Source: Aradus depressus (Eukaryota > Arthropoda > Insecta > Hemiptera > Aradidae). From it: a DNA stretch of 64,000 bases. Below the pieces are notes generated by a model. The model saw only the letters and a program-made list of their open reading frames with translations. It did no database searches and was not told where the DNA came from. The stretch spans positions 1,488,001 to 1,552,000 of the forward strand of contig OY759218.1 in assembly GCA_963662175.1 (NCBI GenBank), read 5' to 3'. Shown in pieces: positions 43,358-52,985 of this stretch; position 1 is the stretch's first letter, and every line of letters begins with the position of its first letter. Both the position numbers and the translations under genes were made by a program.

Positions 43358-44446
43358 CGATATTATACTGATGGCTCTCGAATCCCTAACTCAACGACGT
43401 GCTCCTTCACCACAACATTCAAAACTCAAAAATTCTAACTGCACCCACTAGCCAATATTTATACTGCTGTGCTGACTGCGATATCATTAGCCTTGGAAAA
43501 TGCTATTCTAGAAGCCGAGGATCTCATAGTCTGTACCGACTCACTAAGCTCTCTGCACGGTCTCGACAACATGTACAGCAGGCATCCACTGACCCACAAA
43601 GTACATTGCATCATCAAAGCCTTGTCTGACATTGGTAAGAAAGTGGCACTAGTTTGGTCTCCCGGTCTTATTGGCTTCTCTGGAAACGAGACAGCTGATA
43701 GAGCTGCCAAGGAAGTCCATGAACTGACCGATATGTTACCGACGGTTCTGACCCCGAGAGAATTAGCATGCCCGCTGATTAGGGAGGTTTTCGATCAGTG
43801 GCAAGAGCAGTGGAATAATGTCGAAGAAAATAAACTCAAGATGACCAAAAGATTAGTCAATCCTTGGGCCTCTTCCAACCGAAGCTCGAGACGTGAAGAA
43901 GTTACCCTGGCTCGGCTGAGACTGGGACACTGCCGGTTAACGCATCGGTACCTCATCACCCGTGATGACCCACCCGATTGCAGGACCTGCGGAGTACGTC
44001 TGACTGTCAGACATATTTTAAGTTGAGAAACGCGGACATATTGTGGAAACTTGTAATAAATAGATAAAACAAACTTATTTTTGAAATATTGTCTATTCCA
44101 CTAAAGATATATATACATATATAACTACCGGTTTCGGCTTTATACCATCGTCAGGTCTAGTTATGAACTAAGTTCATAACTAGACCTGACGATGGTATAA
44201 AGCCGAAACCGGTAGTTATATATGTATATATATCTTTAGTGGAATAGACAATATTTCAAAAAAAAAAAAAAAAGTTTGTTTTATCTATTTGTCAGACATA
44301 TCATTGAAGAGTGCAGAGCATATCAGTCACTATTCGAGCAACATGGGTTGTCCCGGAACGTGTATGAGGTACTAGGGAACAGAAATGAAACCATAGATAA
44401 GCTGATGGCTTTACTAAAGGATGCAGATATCCTTAATGAAATTTAG
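43358..44446 (+). pseudogene. RNase H and C-terminal domain of the outer element, interrupted
   Basis: RNase H removes element RNA from the RNA:DNA hybrid. YYTDGSRIP (43361-43387) carries the first catalytic Asp; CTDSLSSLHGLD and NETADRAAKEV carry the third and fourth acidic positions. The catalytic Glu of the expected A-E-L-x-A-I motif is GTG (Val) at 43469-43471, and a TAA lies at 43436-43438. The frame then runs on to RLGHCRLTHRYLI and the Cys-rich CRTCGVRLTVRHI. It is interrupted at 44017-44301 by an insertion and its duplication, and resumes VRHIIEECRAYQSLFEQHGL to TAG 44444-44446. Decayed copy. Confidence 0.8.
44017..44290. mobile_element. 274-bp palindromic insertion with 11-bp target duplication
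   Basis: GTCAGACATAT occurs at 44006-44016 and 44291-44301, splitting RNase H coding sequence. The insert is an almost perfect inverted repeat (about 100-bp arms) centred on TTATGAACTAAGTTCATAA. Each arm has GAAATATTGTCTATTCCACT, ATATATATACATATATA, and CCTGACGATGGTATAAAGCC followed by GAAACCGGTAG. Only the left side has a unique 30-40 base extension (TTGAGAAACGCGGACATA). A half copy is at 57185-57305 and an arm at 38535. Confidence 0.8.
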
Positions 44447-45023
44447 AACAATGTTGGGACTGGGAAATAGTCGAATGTATGTTGAATGTCTGTATATGAG
44501 GAAGTATAATGAGTATCTGATGCGTCCTCTGGCTCTAGCGGGGCCTCGAGGCTTAGCGTTGACTCCCCGCTCTCGGGGCGAGTTGGCCCAGGAGGATGGC
44601 GGGGATTTGGAATTTTTTCCCATGGAAATATAGGTCAGTCTGAATAATTTGTAAAGTTCTATTCACTAATGTAGCACAATTGTACAAATGTATATTGTAA
44701 CAAAGTAGCACTGTACATAGAACTGGTTAGATATAGTTAAGGCGACATGGTTTTTGTCCACATCCCTAGTGCCACCTCTTTCTGTTTATGCAAGTAAAGT
44801 TTTTCCTGAATTTGAGAGCGAGGGTCCGTCCTGCTTTGGGGCCGAGGCTCTGCCAGGGATGTGTGTGTATGTTTTGCTGTACGTTGAAAGGATGTTGATT
44901 TGTAACACTGTACACGTTAATCTGGTTCCTTCACAGTATGAATCTTCTGCGGAACTTTCCCACCAAGTTCTCTGGCGCTTATAACCTGAGTAGTTGAGCG
45001 CCTAACATAACATTCTTCTTCTT
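44447..45023 (+). other. 3' untranslated region of the outer element
   Basis: 577 bases between the RNase H frame stop and the right target duplication. GC-rich phrases (GGGGCGAGTTGGCCCAGGAG, GCGGGG) and no frame of interest. It ends CATTCTTCTTCTT before the duplication. Confidence 0.65.
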
Positions 45024-45039
45024 CCTACTTATTCCTAGA
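45024..45039 (+). repeat. Target-site duplication, right copy (16 bp)
   Basis: CCTACTTATTCCTAGA, identical to 39594-39609. Confidence 0.85.
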
Positions 45040-45539
45040 AGGAAAAAATGGCGATTTCATACTCAAAATATACGAAATTAGAAATAAATGTAAGAATGTT
45101 ACAGAAAATATTAGTTGAACGTCAATATACTGTTTACAACAGGTCACGTGGCCTAAGCGGCTCTTTCTTGCAAGAATGTAACATTCTTGCAAAAACCCTC
45201 GAGAGATAAAGACATATTGATTGTAGAAAGTCTATCAATTAATGTCAGAATTTGATGCAGAAAACAAAACACAATTGACCGGTAACATTGAGAAAAAATA
45301 AATAAAAATACATTTCGACGTACTTTTCAAACATTTATGAATCACTCATTACTTAGATGAGCTCAATGGATGTCATATTCAGATATTTGAATATAGGCGC
45401 GAATCCAGAAACGTTTGAATTTGTGCATTTTTTTAGGCTTCTAAGGATATATTAACAAAAAAAAAAGTTGAAATCTAATTTATAATAAGGTCTTTGTAAA
45501 TAAATTTATTATAAAAATATTTTAAAAAAAGTTAGCTTT
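45040..45539. other. Right flank of the composite; contains a perfect 12-bp palindrome
   Basis: TTGCAAGAATGT at 45168-45179 and its inverse at 45181-45192 are separated by one base. The remainder is AT-rich and unrecognised. Confidence 0.5.
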
Positions 45540-46775
45540 AGAATCCTCATACTAAATGTTGGGTCGATACATTCATTATATCGGCAGTTATTGTCCTCAT
45601 AGGGTTTCGACTTTAAATATGAAATTTCATGTAGATGCATCGGCAGTTATTAGGGTATTTCAGTCGAGCCCCCCTCCTCTGATTCTTCATTCCCTTTCGC
45701 CGATTTCGCTGAAACGTAATAGGTGTCGTCCTAACTGCCGTAACTAATAACTGCCGTTGTAATGAATACATTGACACAAAATTTTGTATGTAAATTCAAA
45801 GCCTTCTAAGATCAACTCACTCACATTTCGATGCGGTGATTCATGTTTTCCGATCTCCAGATACGACACATGAAAAAAGAAAGTCGTCGTCAATCATCGG
45901 CAATGTACTTCCCCAGAACCAATTAATCAATTAACTTCTTGCTTCCCCTCCGAAACCAGTCGACCGTTTGCGCGAATAATCAATAGTTGACTTACATAGG
46001 GGCTCCTAAAATGTCATACTAAATTTTGTGTCGATAAATTCATTATATCGGCAGTTATTATGGTTTCAGTCCCATGAAGAAGAGGGGCTCGACTCAAATA
46101 CCGTAATAACTGCCCATGTAATGAATGTATCGACAGAAAATTTAGTATGAGAATTCAGAAGCGACTATATAAGTCAAACATTGCGTTTTAGCCAAAACCG
46201 TCCATTGTTTAATTTGTGATTCACCGACGCCTTTTTTATTTTATTTTTGGAATGAGGGGATCGGAAAACATGATATAATTGTGTGTCCAGAACCCAAGAA
46301 CGGCACTTATAGATTTTCAGCCAAATCGGCCAAAGGGAATAGGGGATTACGGGAGGGGAGGGAGGCTTAACACAACAACTCTAATTTATCTGCCGTTTTA
46401 ATGAATGTATCGACACAAAATTTCATAGGTAAATTCAAAACCCCATAAGGACGACACTTACTAATTTGCAACGAAAGGGAAAGGGGGATGAGAGGGTCTC
46501 AACTCAAAACTGCCCATGTAATGAATGCATCTACATGAAATTTCATATTTAACGTCGAAACGCTATGAGGAAAATATACCTGTTCGTTTGCAGGAAAATG
46601 AGCCGGAAAGGATGGGGGTTCATGGGAGGAGGCTCAACTTTTAGTGTATTATGAGGATTTAGAAGTCCTTTATGTAGGTCAACCGGTCGACTGGTTTTGG
46701 AGGGGGAGTGAAAAGTTAATTGATTAATTTGTTCTGGGGAAGTACATTGCCGGTGATTGACCGAAGAGATTTCGT
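45540..46775. mobile_element. Cluster of family A pieces in both orientations
   Basis: 45540-45730 reverse modules; 45730-45810 forward module; 45830-46075 reverse (left terminal remnant TTCATGTTTTCCGATCTCC, internal motif TCATCGGCAATGTACTTCCC CAG, module); 46075-46260 forward module and end; 46260-46775 forward, three modules to an internal motif (TTTGTTCTGGGGAAGTACAT TGCCGG). The alternating order suggests repeated insertion or inversion within the family. Confidence 0.6.
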
Positions 46776-47141
46776 TAGGTTTAAATCCTAGTAAGTTTAA
46801 GAATTCGCTGCTGACAACAGCACCTAAAAAACTTTAGCCTCTTTGACACTTTGTATTTCTAACCTCCGGTAATCTCTCTGGATTCAGTCCGGTCAGCAAA
46901 TAGTGGCTTCTTGTACATACTCGTGTAAGTGATCTTTTAGGCTGTATATGCCACCGGCACCAAAGAAAGAGGCCATAGAATGACTAGCGCTTTTGGCGAA
47001 TTCAGCTTTTACTAAATGCGTAAACACAAATACTACTACTCTACATGCGTAGAGTTACTTACTACTCTACATTTCGGCAATTATCTACCGGTAGAGTAGA
47101 AGTAGAGAAGGAGCACAATAAGTTAGAGACTCATCTTGTGA
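46776..47141. other. Unrecognised; short palindromes
   Basis: TACTACTCTAC repeats and CTCTACCGGTAGAG-type self-complementary sequence lie at 47030-47110. No gene. Confidence 0.4.
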
Positions 47142-47297
47142 TGAAGTGCTGACTGACCGCATGACAGACAGACAATAGTGCTGACTGACCGCATGACAGA
47201 CAGACAATAGTGCTGACTGACCGCATGACAGACAGACAATAGTGCTGACTGACCGCATGACAGACAGACAATAGTGCTGACTGACCGCATGACAGAC
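47142..47297 (+). repeat. 32-bp minisatellite, about 5 copies
   Basis: The unit GTGCTGACTGACCGCATGAC AGACAGACAATA; starts at 47178 and 47210 confirm the period. Not related to family A. Confidence 0.88.
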
Positions 47298-48477
47298 GAT
47301 CAGCATCCAGAAAGATGAGCTTTAACTTGTTTTACTTACGTCTTCTCTACTTTTAGATTCACCACCTGATGATGGCAGATAATTCCCGACTAGTTTGGTG
47401 TAAATAAAATATATTGTTGAACGGATACCTCTGTATTACTTAGTCCACTACATCCGTATACCAATCTAGAAATAAATTCTAGAATTGGTATTCCAATTTT
47501 CAATATCTTTGCAAATATCATGACAGACAAAAAATAGCAAAACTGGGTACGTCATTGCGGAGGTTCATTTGTCTCGGATAACCCGGGGGGGGATTGATAA
47601 TAAGGGAACTCCGAATTCCAGGAATGATATGAATGAAGCCTTCGAGAATGATGTCATATGAGGGTGACCTATTCAAAAATCAGTTTATCAGTTTTACCGT
47701 AAAAAGCAGTTTTTTTGCGAGAAACGCATGGAAATGAACTAATCATAAGGACATTCCAGATATAAGGCGGAAGAGCAGTTTGGCCAAGGCGATAAGTATA
47801 AGATTACAAAAGCGAATTTGTTTGCGAATAAGAAATTATCATAGAGTATTTTCGGATCATTTAAATATAATGTTGAAAAACAGACAGAAAGACAAGATGA
47901 CATAGACAAAACTTTTTTTTTGTTATTTATTTTGGGAAATGCGGAGGAAAGCTGAATGTACGGGAATTTCTTTTCCTTTGAGAACATTAAAAAGGAAGAT
48001 GTAATACTTTTGCGGAAGATGTAATTCATGAGGACCAACCGGCAGAAATAAGACGCATAAAGCAGTTTTTTTTTTTTTTACGGAAAACTAGTAAAAAATC
48101 ATTATGCGGGAATGACTATTACCTGGAATAATATATTGAGTAAGGCTTTACTTAGGGTATAATATAGGGGTGGACCTACCTTGAAAAGGGCAAGAAGATG
48201 GTAAGACGCGAAGCGAGAAGCGTGGAGTAGAGCGTAGATAGGAACCTCACCACTACGGTCGGTACACTGAACCGGGTTACAAGGGGAGGGGATTGTTCTC
48301 CCGCCGCTAAACTTACATAACTCAGGACCCCCCCCCCCCCCCCCCCCCCCCCCACCATACCCACCTATTTTATTATTAGGATTATTTAATGATCCACAAT
48401 ATTCCAACCTCCATTTTGACCTTCCTCAACAAACTATGCTCGGAAATTGACAATTTCATTAAAGAAAAATTGTTGGT
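47298..48477. other. Long stretch without a recognised gene; 26-base poly-C run
   Basis: 47355-47380 contains CACCACCTGATGATGGCAGA, faintly like the GATGGC hairpin seen elsewhere. AAAGCAGTTTTTTT recurs at about 47704 and 48060. A C-run spans 48328-48353. No coding frame is supported. Confidence 0.4.
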
Positions 48478-49045
48478 GAATCACCGTCTGTGAACTTCCC
48501 CAGCACGAATTAATCAATTACATTTTCGCTTTCCCTCCAAAACCAGTTGACCGTTTGTGCTAAAACTCAATATGTGACTTACATAGAGGCTCCTAAATCC
48601 TCATACTAAATTTTGTGTCGAAGCATTCATTACATGGGCAGTTATTAGGGAATTTGAGTTGAGCCCCTCTCTGATACCCCCCTCCCCTCCGGCTGATTCC
48701 GCTGAAAATTAATAGATATTGTCTTTATAGGGTTTAGAATTTACAAATTAAATTTCTTGTCAATAGATAAATTTCAACGGCAGTTATTAAAGTTTTTGCA
48801 ATAAGCCTCTGCATAATCCCCCCCCCCCCCTTCCGTTTGGCTGATTTGGCTGAAAATCAATAGGTGACGTCCTTAGAGGGTTCTGGATACACATAACAAG
48901 TATTGTGTGGATGCATTCATTCTATCGGGAGTTATCGTGTTCACAGACACTGACACACAAGTGTTTTTTTCTAATTTTTGAAATAAGAGGATCGGATTTT
49001 CTGTCTGATTCCATAACTTTACCTATACTTGGTACAGCTGGGGAA
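48478..49045 (-). mobile_element. Family A repeat, reverse
   Basis: Starts in the internal motif (GGTGAATCACCGTCTGTGAA CTTCCCCAGCACG), three modules (near 48618, 48762, 48905), a C-run, ACAGACACTGACACACAAG, and a terminal repeat reduced to its outer part (TATACTTGGTACAGCTGGGG AAGT). Confidence 0.7.
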
Positions 49046-49086
49046 GTTAATTGTCCAGTAGAATCATCACATATAGGCTTACATGT

Positions 49087-49300
49087 ACCCAGTGGCGGAT
49101 CTACAGTTTGGGGCCCCAAGAGTTTTTTGAAATAGGCCCCCTTCTGAAATTTGGTCAGGAAAAAGTTCGGATGAAATCAGGTGGGTTAGGGCAAGAAGTA
49201 AATAAATATCAAAAAATCTATATTGGGCCTTATCCCTCATCAAAATAACCTTATATTTATCGTTTTACTCCCCCCCCCCCCCCCCCCCCCCCTCCCCCCC
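49087..49300 (+). mobile_element. Possible hAT-like end, truncated
   Basis: CAGTGGCGGATCTACAGTTT GGGGCCCC resembles the CAGNGGCGGATC termini often found on hAT-type elements. No partner terminus or 8-bp duplication was found. A 23-base C-run lies at 49270-49292. Confidence 0.35.
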
Positions 49301-49362
49301 TCAACTATACCAAGTTTGGGGGAAGTTATGTAATCGGTCACAAAGTCGAGGCTGAGTTTTCA
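49301..49362 (+). mobile_element. Family A left terminal repeat fused to family B
   Basis: AACTATACCAAGTTTGGGGG AAGTTATGTAATCGGTCACA, then GAGTTTTCAACGGAATTTTG. It passes directly into a family B terminus (ACATTACTTTCTTATACTTA). Confidence 0.6.
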
Positions 49363-49970
49363 ACGGAATTTTGCCTTTTCCATCCACTATTTTCCACATG
49401 TAACATTACTTTCTTATACTTAGTAACTCCAGAATGAAATTTATTTGAGAAAGGATGTAGGAGAGAGAGAGTAATCAGTAAAAACATGGTTGGTATAAGA
49501 AAGTCCTGTAATGGCCACATCACATACATTTTATTTTTTCCTTTATTTTTATCCTTTCAAAATAGAAAACTATTAATAATAAAACCATATTTTATAATTT
49601 GTTGCTATGCGTTACAATTTAAACATTACATTGAATGTCTTTCCTACCAATATTTATTGTTCATTCTTTGGAAGGCTATAACTTAGGTCGTGTTGGTCAT
49701 GTCTCATATCCGGGGCCGTTTTTGTTGGGGAATAATTAGGAACATTTTTGGGAAGGACTCATTTTTCGATAGGATTGACTGTTTTCGAGTAAATTGAGCA
49801 AATGTCGAAATAAATGGGTTTCAAGACATCATATTAGGAAGGTTTTCGGCGTATATCCTGCACAGCGGGGGCGGCCTTCGAAAAAAAGGATTTCATATCA
49901 AATGTGGCTTTATATATTTTTTATAACTTTTATATGAAGACTTTTTGATTAGGTCTTATATACAAGCGGT
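49363..49970 (+). mobile_element. Family B repeat, 5' portion (split)
   Basis: Has TATAAGAAAGTCCTGTAATG GCCACATCACATACA, TTATTGTTCATTCTTTGGAA, ATTTTTCGATAGGATTGACT and TTTTTGATTAGGTCTTATAT ACAAGCGGT. The expected continuation ATCTTGTAAAATGTAC appears at 51604. Confidence 0.65.
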
Positions 49971-50249
49971 GTTGCCGCGATTCTGCAATCTGAAATCTCA
50001 AAGCCGATGGAATACAAAATGGCGGCCAATTAAAACCTATGGTTTTTTGAACAAAATTGACTTTTTTTTATGACAAATGAAAGTTGGTCTACGAGTCGTA
50101 TCTGAAACTAGATAAAATTTCAAATTAAAAAGTCCTAGTCTGAACTCAAAAATCCGATGGAACGGCCTATCAGACTTAACTCAAAATCTCACTTTTGGAA
50201 CCCAAAAACTGACTAATTGTATGACAAATGAAACTTAGCTTATCTTAAA

Positions 50250-51251
50250 ATAGATTAAAATCCTACAAGAAAATGAGGAGCTTGAAATTGAGAAAACGTT
50301 TGTTGATAATAACATATATACCTCCATTCTGGAGCATGAGCTTAGACACCTGGTTAAAGATAGCCTCGAAGAAGAGCAAGCAGCCTTTCGCCCTGGTCGC
50401 CAAACGCAGGACCACATCTTCTCCCTGAGGAATATCTTGGAGAAAACTAGGGACAGGGACAAGAATGTGTATTTAGCATTTCTGGACCTAAAGGCAGCCT
50501 TCGATTCTGTCCCGAGGGAGGAAATATGGAAGGTACTCCAGGTGAAGAACGTTCCTCGGACCTGATTGCCGCAATAAAATCACGATATCAGAATCCGAGG
50601 GGGATTGTTGGACTCAATGGAGCAGAATCCAAACCGTTCTCACTTAAGAAAGGAGTCAAGCAGAGAGATAGCTTAAGTTCTCTGCTTTTCATCATCTTTA
50701 TAGACGAGATAGCCAAGATCTGTAAAAGAACAACTCCAAGAACGGAAATCGGAAAATGATTCCTCAGACAGATTTTAGCTCAGTTCATGACTTACGCAGA
50801 TGATGTGGTGCTCATAGCCGACTCACAACGGAAATTACAGGACGGTGTGGATGAATGGCAGGAAGAACTCCAGAAAAAAGGCATGGCAATAAACGTCAGG
50901 AAGAGGAAAGTAGTACCGCTCAGCAGGGAGCGTGAGGACGTACATATAGTCTGCAATGGAGAAGAGAAGGAGGTCACTGATGAATATGCCTACCTTGGGA
51001 CCGTGATGAGTAGCAGCGGTAGAGTAGACCAGGAGGTCCTCAGCAGAGCACAGGAAGCAAGTAACGTGTACTACCAGATCTGCAACACCATAGTCGGCAA
51101 GCGTGAGGTCAGCAGCTTCATGGCTATCTACCTCCCAACCCTTCTCTATGGCAGTGAGAGCTGGACGGTCCTGGACAAGCATGCCAGCCAAGTGACCGCT
51201 GTAGAAATGAGATTCCTCCTAGAGCCCATTGGCTGTCCCCAAAGGGATTGA
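50250..51251 (+). pseudogene. Non-LTR RT, frame-shifted
   Basis: RT in three frames. 50250-50565: NNIYTSILEHELRHLVKDSL, EEEQAAFRPGRQTQDHIFSL and motif A AFLDLKAAFDSVPREEIW, then TGA. 50548-50759: SDLIAAIKSRYQNPRG and motif B GVKQRDSLSSLLFIIFIDE, where the expected Gly and Pro are replaced (RDSLSS), then TGA. 50787-51251: motif C MTYADDVVLIADS, then KKGMAINVRKRKVVPL, YAYLGTVMSSSGRVDQEV and LPTLLYGSESWTVLD. The endonuclease is absent. Similar in type to the element at 1-1036 but not the same sequence. Clade unassigned. Confidence 0.78.
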
Positions 51252-51550
51252 AGCAAATAACTTACTACATTGGAAGAAAGTATTACATACTCGAAAAAAT
51301 AAAGAGGACAAAATTCGTGGTAAGAATTTGGACTAATCTTAAGAACTCGGATCCTCCGGCGATTCGCCCAGAAGATTTTGGGTGGAATTTGATAGAAGGT
51401 TCCTACCAAATCAACTGGTTTAATGACCCGGCGTTACCTGAGAGATTATAGGATATAATCATCGATGAAGACCTACTGGGTAGTGGGGGTGAGTCAGTGC
51501 AAAACAGGTCGTCTCACAGTTCACATGTCAATATTTTCTGTAAATAAATA
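51248..51550 (+). pseudogene. Unrecognised coding fragment with GWxxxxGSYQxxWFxxPALPE motif
   Basis: A frame reading RPEDFGWNLIEGSYQINWFN DPALPERL, one TAG (51449-51451), then DIIIDEDLLGSGGESVQNRS SHSSHVNIFCK to a natural-looking TAA. I recall similar G-W ... W-F-x-G-x-x-L-P tails in repeated, probably transposon-encoded proteins of invertebrates, but I cannot name the family. The RT of the preceding pseudogene gives way to it without a gap. Confidence 0.35.
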
Positions 51551-51594
51551 GTTTGTGCAATTTCACATATTTTGTCTCTTCTATGTTGAACACA

Positions 51595-51912
51595 AGAAGT
51601 GGTATCTTGTAAAATGTACCTAGGCCCGGAAGTAAAGAGGTAATTTCGGCCAAAATGGAATCAGATCTAAGTTAGCACATGTGACATCTTCATCTCAAAT
51701 TTCAAGTTTAGTATTGCTACAATCGTTTCTGAGTTAAGAGTGCTCACAAAGTTCCAATCACTTAAACACACACAAACGGACAGACAGACATCATCGCGAA
51801 TATGGTCAAAACGCATTTAGGGGACCCTTGAAGCGTGAAATTCCGTTGAAAACTCGATTTCGGATTTTTGCACGACTATAATACTTCCTTATACTAAAAG
51901 TATAAGAATGTT
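51595..51912 (+). mobile_element. Family B repeat, 3' portion (split)
   Basis: ATCTTGTAAAATGTACCTAG, AGATCTAAGTTAGCACATGT, GGACAGACAGACATCATCGC, GATTTCGGATTTTTGCACGA, and the terminal hairpin CTTATACTAAAAGTATAAG. This is the best preserved family B terminus in the window. Confidence 0.68.
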
Positions 51913-52108
51913 AAAAGTAAAATAGTAAGTGGGGGGTAAATTCTGGAGAAGTACCGATGTTAATTTCTTCTAAAAATTAGTTTTTGAAGCGATCCCTTGC
52001 ATAACATTGTTTTTAGAACATGACCCTTCAAATAAACAAGTCATCCGTTCTTTGGTAGGTGCATAAGGCATTTAATTATGTACGTATAAGAACTAATTAA
52101 TAATATTA
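51913..52108. other. Spacer, nothing recognised
   Basis: No supported feature. Confidence 0.35.
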
Positions 52109-52123
52109 TCTATTTGAGATCCT

Positions 52124-52365
52124 TTTTTTTTTAAAGAAGGCCTACCCTTGTGGAAATGTGTTCCTTTGTGCTGTTAGATGCCGGGGGTGTAGCCCATGCA
52201 CAGAGGTGGGCTACATTACCGGCGTTATTTACAAACATCCATGACCCCGGGTGAGAAGTTTTATCTATGAAATAAAACTCTCCCCAGTATGGGATTCGAA
52301 CTCACGGCCGTGGTGAGTCCATGCAACCAAAGCCCTACGCTCTAGCCCACACGGTCACCATCGCC
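52124..52365 (-). mobile_element. tRNA-derived SINE with 15-bp target duplication
   Basis: On the minus strand a tRNA-like head carries an A-box-like sequence (GTGGGCTAGAGCGTAGGG) and a B box (GAGTTCGAATCCC). A tRNA-unrelated body follows (GGAGAGTTTTATTTCATAGA, ACCCGGGGTCATGGATG), and the end is an A-rich tail (T-run on the plus strand, 52123-52132). TCTATTTGAGATCCT at 52109-52123 and TCTATTGGAGATCCT at 52366-52380 are the target duplication, with one mismatch. An RNA polymerase III transcribed, non-coding element that depends on a LINE for mobility. Confidence 0.8.
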
Positions 52366-52439
52366 TCTATTGGAGATCCTAATATCTAATGATAATGAGC
52401 ATTAACGAAAGGGCTCATCAAGTCCATGGAGGTAGTAAA

Positions 52440-52590
52440 AGGATTCATATTATCTCTACGCCCATGTATCAAAAAAAAAAAAAAAAAAAATTAAGAGAAT
52501 GATAAAAGGAAGGAAGTTATGTAATAATCGGTCAGAAATTGAGTTTTTACCTGAGTTTCATGTTTTCCGACCCCCTGAAAATATGAGCTT
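52440..52590 (+). mobile_element. Family A left terminal repeat, isolated
   Basis: AAGGAAGTTATGTAATAATC GGTCAGAAATTGAGTTTTTA and CCTGAGTTTCATGTTTTCCG ACCCCC, preceded by a poly-A run at about 52471-52490. Confidence 0.55.
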
Positions 52591-52611
52591 AATTTCTTTG
52601 AATATTACCGT

Positions 52612-52985
52612 AAGCCATCCAACATGAAGCCTATCCAGTCCTCCGAACAATTGTCAATGCTCCCTACAATATTCATACCTTACCCTCCACAACGACCTCA
52701 TTAAATCTCGCTCGGTTCCTGTCATCCCGTAATCCGTCCAAACAATCCTCCCCGAAGACCTGATATAGTGAGCAAGAATCTAGGGAGTGCTAGTAGTGAC
52801 TAGTTTCACTTGATCATACTTTCAACTTTCCAGTCTACCCTGGTCTGTCTCCGCTGCTGGTCAGTGCTAGGCAGAGCAAGCTGGCGGGGGAAACTACCCA
52901 GGCCCTAGCGGCCTCCCCCTGCTCCATTTAGTTGGAGGAAAAGGGATGGCGAGACGGTGGGGTGTTACTGAGGGGCCTCGGGCTA
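52612..52985 (+). pseudogene. Jockey-like RT C-terminal tail and 3' untranslated region
   Basis: The region encodes AYPVLRTIVNAPYNIHTL, then in the next frame LHNDLIKSRSVPVIP, resembling the extreme C-terminus of Jockey ORF2 (...LR-x-I-V-N-A-P-W-Y-V-R-N...LH-x-D-L). A GC-richer non-coding part follows (GGTCAGTGCTAGGCAGAGCA, CCAGGCCCTAGCGGCCTCC) that could be its 3' untranslated region. No catalytic part. Confidence 0.5.

Larger units (their letters stand above)
39610..45023 (+). mobile_element. Composite: I-group-like non-LTR element (RT + RNase H) containing nested insertions
   Basis: The 16-bp repeat CCTACTTATTCCTAGA at both outer ends shows that RT sequence at the left, RNase H and the 3' untranslated region at the right belong to one original plus-strand insertion, 5'-truncated within RT. 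Inside it lie a minus-strand non-LTR element (about 40031-43357) and a 274-bp palindromic element (44017-44290). The expected 250 or so residues between RT motif C and RNase H are missing, so the inner insertion came with a deletion. RNase H downstream of RT is known from the I group of clades. Confidence 0.75.
49971..51594 (+). mobile_element. Insertion of about 1.6 kb splitting family B, carrying an RT pseudogene
   Basis: Family B is continuous up to ACAAGCGGT (49962-49970) and from AGAAGTGGT (51595-51603) onward; these diverged 9-mers may be the target duplication. Between them lie about 270 unrecognised bases (AAAATGGCGGCCAATTAAAA), an RT pseudogene and a downstream coding fragment. It may be one rearranged retroelement. 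Confidence 0.5.

Noticed and set aside
44080..44260. Rho-independent-type terminator or simple fold-back artefact
   Set aside because: The palindrome lies inside a target-duplication-bounded insertion with relatives elsewhere, so a mobile element explains it better.
47085..47306. 73-codon minus-strand frame with repeated CLSVMRSVSTI
   Set aside because: Reading of the 32-bp array; no ancestral gene recognised.
48102..48407. Glycine-rich open frames
   Set aside because: Caused by the poly-C/poly-G run at 48328-48353; same for the Gly- or Pro-rich frames around 37065 and 54869-55214.
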